In this document: in pieces, positions 4,203-5,680 of the stretch
How positions within the stretch are numbered: position 1 is the first letter of the stretch
Layout: the number at the start of each line of letters is the position of its first letter
DNA from: Candidatus Moraniibacteriota bacterium
GTDB lineage: Bacteria > Patescibacteriota > Minisyncoccia > Moranbacterales > GCA-2747515
Assembly (NCBI GenBank): GCA_027031945.1
Contig: JALVPE010000032.1
Location: 1 to 5,680, forward strand
Direction: 5' to 3'
Length of the DNA stretch: 5,680 bases
Made by a program: the position numbers and the translations under genes
The notes under the pieces: generated by a model
The model's input: the letters and a program-made list of their open reading frames with translations, nothing else
Told to the model about the DNA's origin: nothing
Databases searched by the model: none

Positions 4203-5066
4203 TTATACCAATAAAAACACGCCCACTATTACTAAAATAGATGCGACAATTCTCTTCACTAAATCATCTCGCTCTTTGAGAAAGATATATCCAAAAATTG
4301 TATTTATTAAAACAGTAATCATCGTAAGCGGAGCAACAATTGACATTGGACCTGTTCTAAATGCCAACAAATGAAAAATCGCAGCCATCGCAAAGAAAAA
4401 TCCCGTTAAAATATAACATTTCTTATTTTTTGAATTTAAATTAAATTCTTGTCTTAAATCAAAAAAACTCTTTTTCTCCACAACAAAAACAACAAGTGCC
4501 GGAAGTAAAAAAACTACCAATAAGTAAAGTATGAGATTAAATTGTGTAGAAATTTTTACATCAATGGACAATGCACTAGCAAAAGCAAAAGCGGCCACAA
4601 TCATTAGCCAAACATATTTATTAATTTGAAAAATATTTTTTTTATAAAAAAAGATTACAACACTACTAAATATAAAAATTGCTCCGATAATATTTCGCAA
4701 CATTAAAACTTCCTTGAAAATGAAAATTCCATACAAGAACATAACAACCTTTGACAACTGTGTCAGCACTGAAATGACAGAGACATCTAAATGTTTATAG
4801 GCCAATGCCTTTATACGATCATTTATCGTATATAAAATAATAGTTACAAATAATAAACCATAAATTCTCCAATCCATTGAAATTCTAAACTTGTCAAAAG
4901 GTATCATCAACGCAAAAATACTACTCATGATCAAAAAAATGATAATGAACATACTTGCCGTATCTTTAGCTTTCCTAGCGGTTATTCTATAAAACTGATT
5001 AAAGCCAACCATCGTAATAATCGCCAACACCAAATTCACCTGCCAATATTGAAAAATTTCTAACAT
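4203..5066 (-). CDS. EamA/DMT-family transporter (10 membrane helices)
   Basis: A 287-residue inner-membrane permease of the drug/metabolite transporter superfamily. About ten hydrophobic helices can be drawn (near 8-25, 37-56, 68-85, 93-116, 123-141, 151-169, 177-197, 216-236, 242-262, 270-287) in two five-helix repeats. Each repeat ends in the family's hallmark: FKEVLMLRNIIGAIFIF (117-133) in the first and LKERDDLVKRIVASILVIVG (263-282) in the second. The helix-4 type sequences VSVISVLTQLSKV and MSIVAPLTMITVL also correspond between halves. Substrates of the family range from amino acids to nucleotide precursors and polyamines; nothing here decides. The ATG at 5066 has no strong Shine-Dalgarno sequence (AAGAAA only); a TATAAT at 5086-5081 is a possible -10 without a convincing -35. 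It starts 110 nt after ileS ends. Confidence 0.88.
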   Translation of the reverse strand: MLEIFQYWQVNLVLAIITMVGFNQFYRITARKAKDTASMFIIIFLIMSSIFALMIPFDKFRISMDWRIYGLLFVTIILYTINDRIKALAYKHLDVSVISVLTQLSKVVMFLYGIFIFKEVLMLRNIIGAIFIFSSVVIFFYKKNIFQINKYVWLMIVAAFAFASALSIDVKISTQFNLILYLLVVFLLPALVVFVVEKKSFFDLRQEFNLNSKNKKCYILTGFFFAMAAIFHLLAFRTGPMSIVAPLTMITVLINTIFGYIFLKERDDLVKRIVASILVIVGVFLLV

Positions 5067-5176
5067 AAATTTCTTAATAAATTATATTCTTTGCTACATT
5101 TATATTTCCCAACGAATTACTACATTAACCATCATCAAAATTCTACACCCATACATCAATACCCAGACACAAAAAA
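5067..5176. other. Intergenic gap between ileS and the EamA gene
   Basis: No gene, no GC-rich hairpin and no clear terminator. An AT-only pairing of AAAAAATA with the TTTTTT after it (5171-5191) overlaps the ileS stop and is too weak to call. The EamA gene may therefore be partly transcribed from ileS. Confidence 0.5.
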
Positions 5177-5680
5177 CTACTTTCTATTTTTTTCTACAAA
5201 CTTCCGCTGAGACTGTTCAGCAATTTTAATACATTCCTCTGGATTATAACCCAGGTCATCACACCAACGAATGGTAGAAAAAATCATATTACCTAGTTCT
5301 TTTTTCAACTCTTCATCCAAATGAATATCTAAATGAACTGCAAAGTCATTTTCTTCCCGCCCCACAAACTCCCCGGACGGGACCTCGTTCAGAAGTACTT
5401 CTTTTACATTACACAATTGTTTTATTATTTTGCTAGTCTTTATTACCGCTTCTTCCACTTCTTTTTTGCTTGTAGATACAACTATTCGTCTCAACGGTTG
5501 TCTTAGATTTATTCCGGACTCGTCCCTCAGTCTGTTGGCTACCGATACAATCTCCCACATTATTCCGAACCAACTTTCAAGCGATGTGTCTATTTCTCCC
5601 AACTCAGGCCAGTCCGCTAAGTGTACGGAGGTTTCTCCCGTGATGTTCCTGTAGATCTCTTCGGCTATGAACGGGAGATA
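5177..5680 (-). CDS. ileS: Isoleucyl-tRNA synthetase, C-terminal end (5' part outside window)
   Basis: The last 167 codons of a class I aminoacyl-tRNA synthetase, open through the right edge. The frame reads PFIAEEIYRNITG, then ETSVHLADWPELGEIDTSLE, a signature of the IleRS anticodon-binding helical domain. It is followed by ANRLRDESGINLRQPLRRIVV (typical of the LR...I..RQPL segment) and LCNVKEVLL. The protein then ends in a charged tail, SQRKFVEKNRK, without the four-cysteine C-terminal zinc finger of the common bacterial (E. coli) type. This agrees with the eukaryote-like, type 2 IleRS found in some bacteria and linked to mupirocin insensitivity; the active-site half that would decide is not visible. 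The TTG at 5602 is an internal leucine codon, not a start. GC is 51% in the last 100 bases and falls to about 35% near the stop. Confidence 0.9.
   Translation of the reverse strand, partial: YLPFIAEEIYRNITGETSVHLADWPELGEIDTSLESWFGIMWEIVSVANRLRDESGINLRQPLRRIVVSTSKKEVEEAVIKTSKIIKQLCNVKEVLLNEVPSGEFVGREENDFAVHLDIHLDEELKKELGNMIFSTIRWCDDLGYNPEECIKIAEQSQRKFVEKNRK

Noticed and set aside
5177..5602. A separate 141-residue protein starting at TTG 5602
   Set aside because: The frame stays open to the window edge and reads through the IleRS signature ETSVHLADWPELGE, so the TTG is an internal leucine codon.
1..5680. CRISPR array, tRNA or rRNA
   Set aside because: No regularly spaced repeats and no tRNA- or rRNA-like sequence was seen on either strand.

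Overview
The window is an AT-rich stretch (roughly 30% GC by eye) in which every credible gene lies on the minus strand, so it is read here from the right end leftwards. Gene content suggests a bacterium: a D12-class adenine methylase, an EamA transporter, a GNAT acetyltransferase, a HAD phosphatase and the end of an isoleucyl-tRNA synthetase (IleRS) that lacks the C-terminal zinc finger. The zinc-finger-less IleRS and the small two-helix membrane protein with a WETSFTRR motif fit a candidate-phylum (Patescibacteria-like) or similar poorly sampled lineage. That placement is inference. Most starts have no visible Shine-Dalgarno sequence; the GNAT gene is a clear exception.

Layout, right to left. 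(1) 5680-5177 is the 3' end of ileS, clearly more GC-rich at the window edge than the rest. (2) 5066-2409 is a tight same-strand run of accessory genes: an EamA permease, a broken SET-domain remnant of 44 codons, a nucleotidyltransferase, a HAD-IA phosphatase and an 84-residue two-helix membrane protein. Gaps of 10-27 nt between most of these suggest cotranscription. (3) 2408-2098 is a 311-bp gap that is not empty. It holds a good sigma70-type promoter, a 22-codon leader ORF, a small hairpin, a segment able to act as antiterminator, an intrinsic terminator, a second promoter candidate and a consensus Shine-Dalgarno site. (4) 2097-1516 is the GNAT acetyltransferase. (5) 1515-1247 holds a perfect 15-bp hairpin and a REPIN-like pair of inverted REP units. 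(6) 1246-359 is an M14-family deacylase of the AstE/aspartoacylase type. (7) 291-1 is the 5' end of a Dam-like methylase with an N-terminal extension, running off the window.

The most interesting object is the GNAT leader. Its parts can form two mutually exclusive structures, as in translation-dependent transcription attenuators that control some antibiotic-resistance genes (ermK-type logic). A hairpin inside the leader ORF sequesters the strand that could otherwise pair with the left arm and loop of the terminator. If a ribosome stalls early in the leader ORF, the model predicts that the terminator opens and the acetyltransferase is transcribed. The pairings are visible in the sequence; the function is inference. 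Second in interest are the REPIN-like element and the decayed SET gene.
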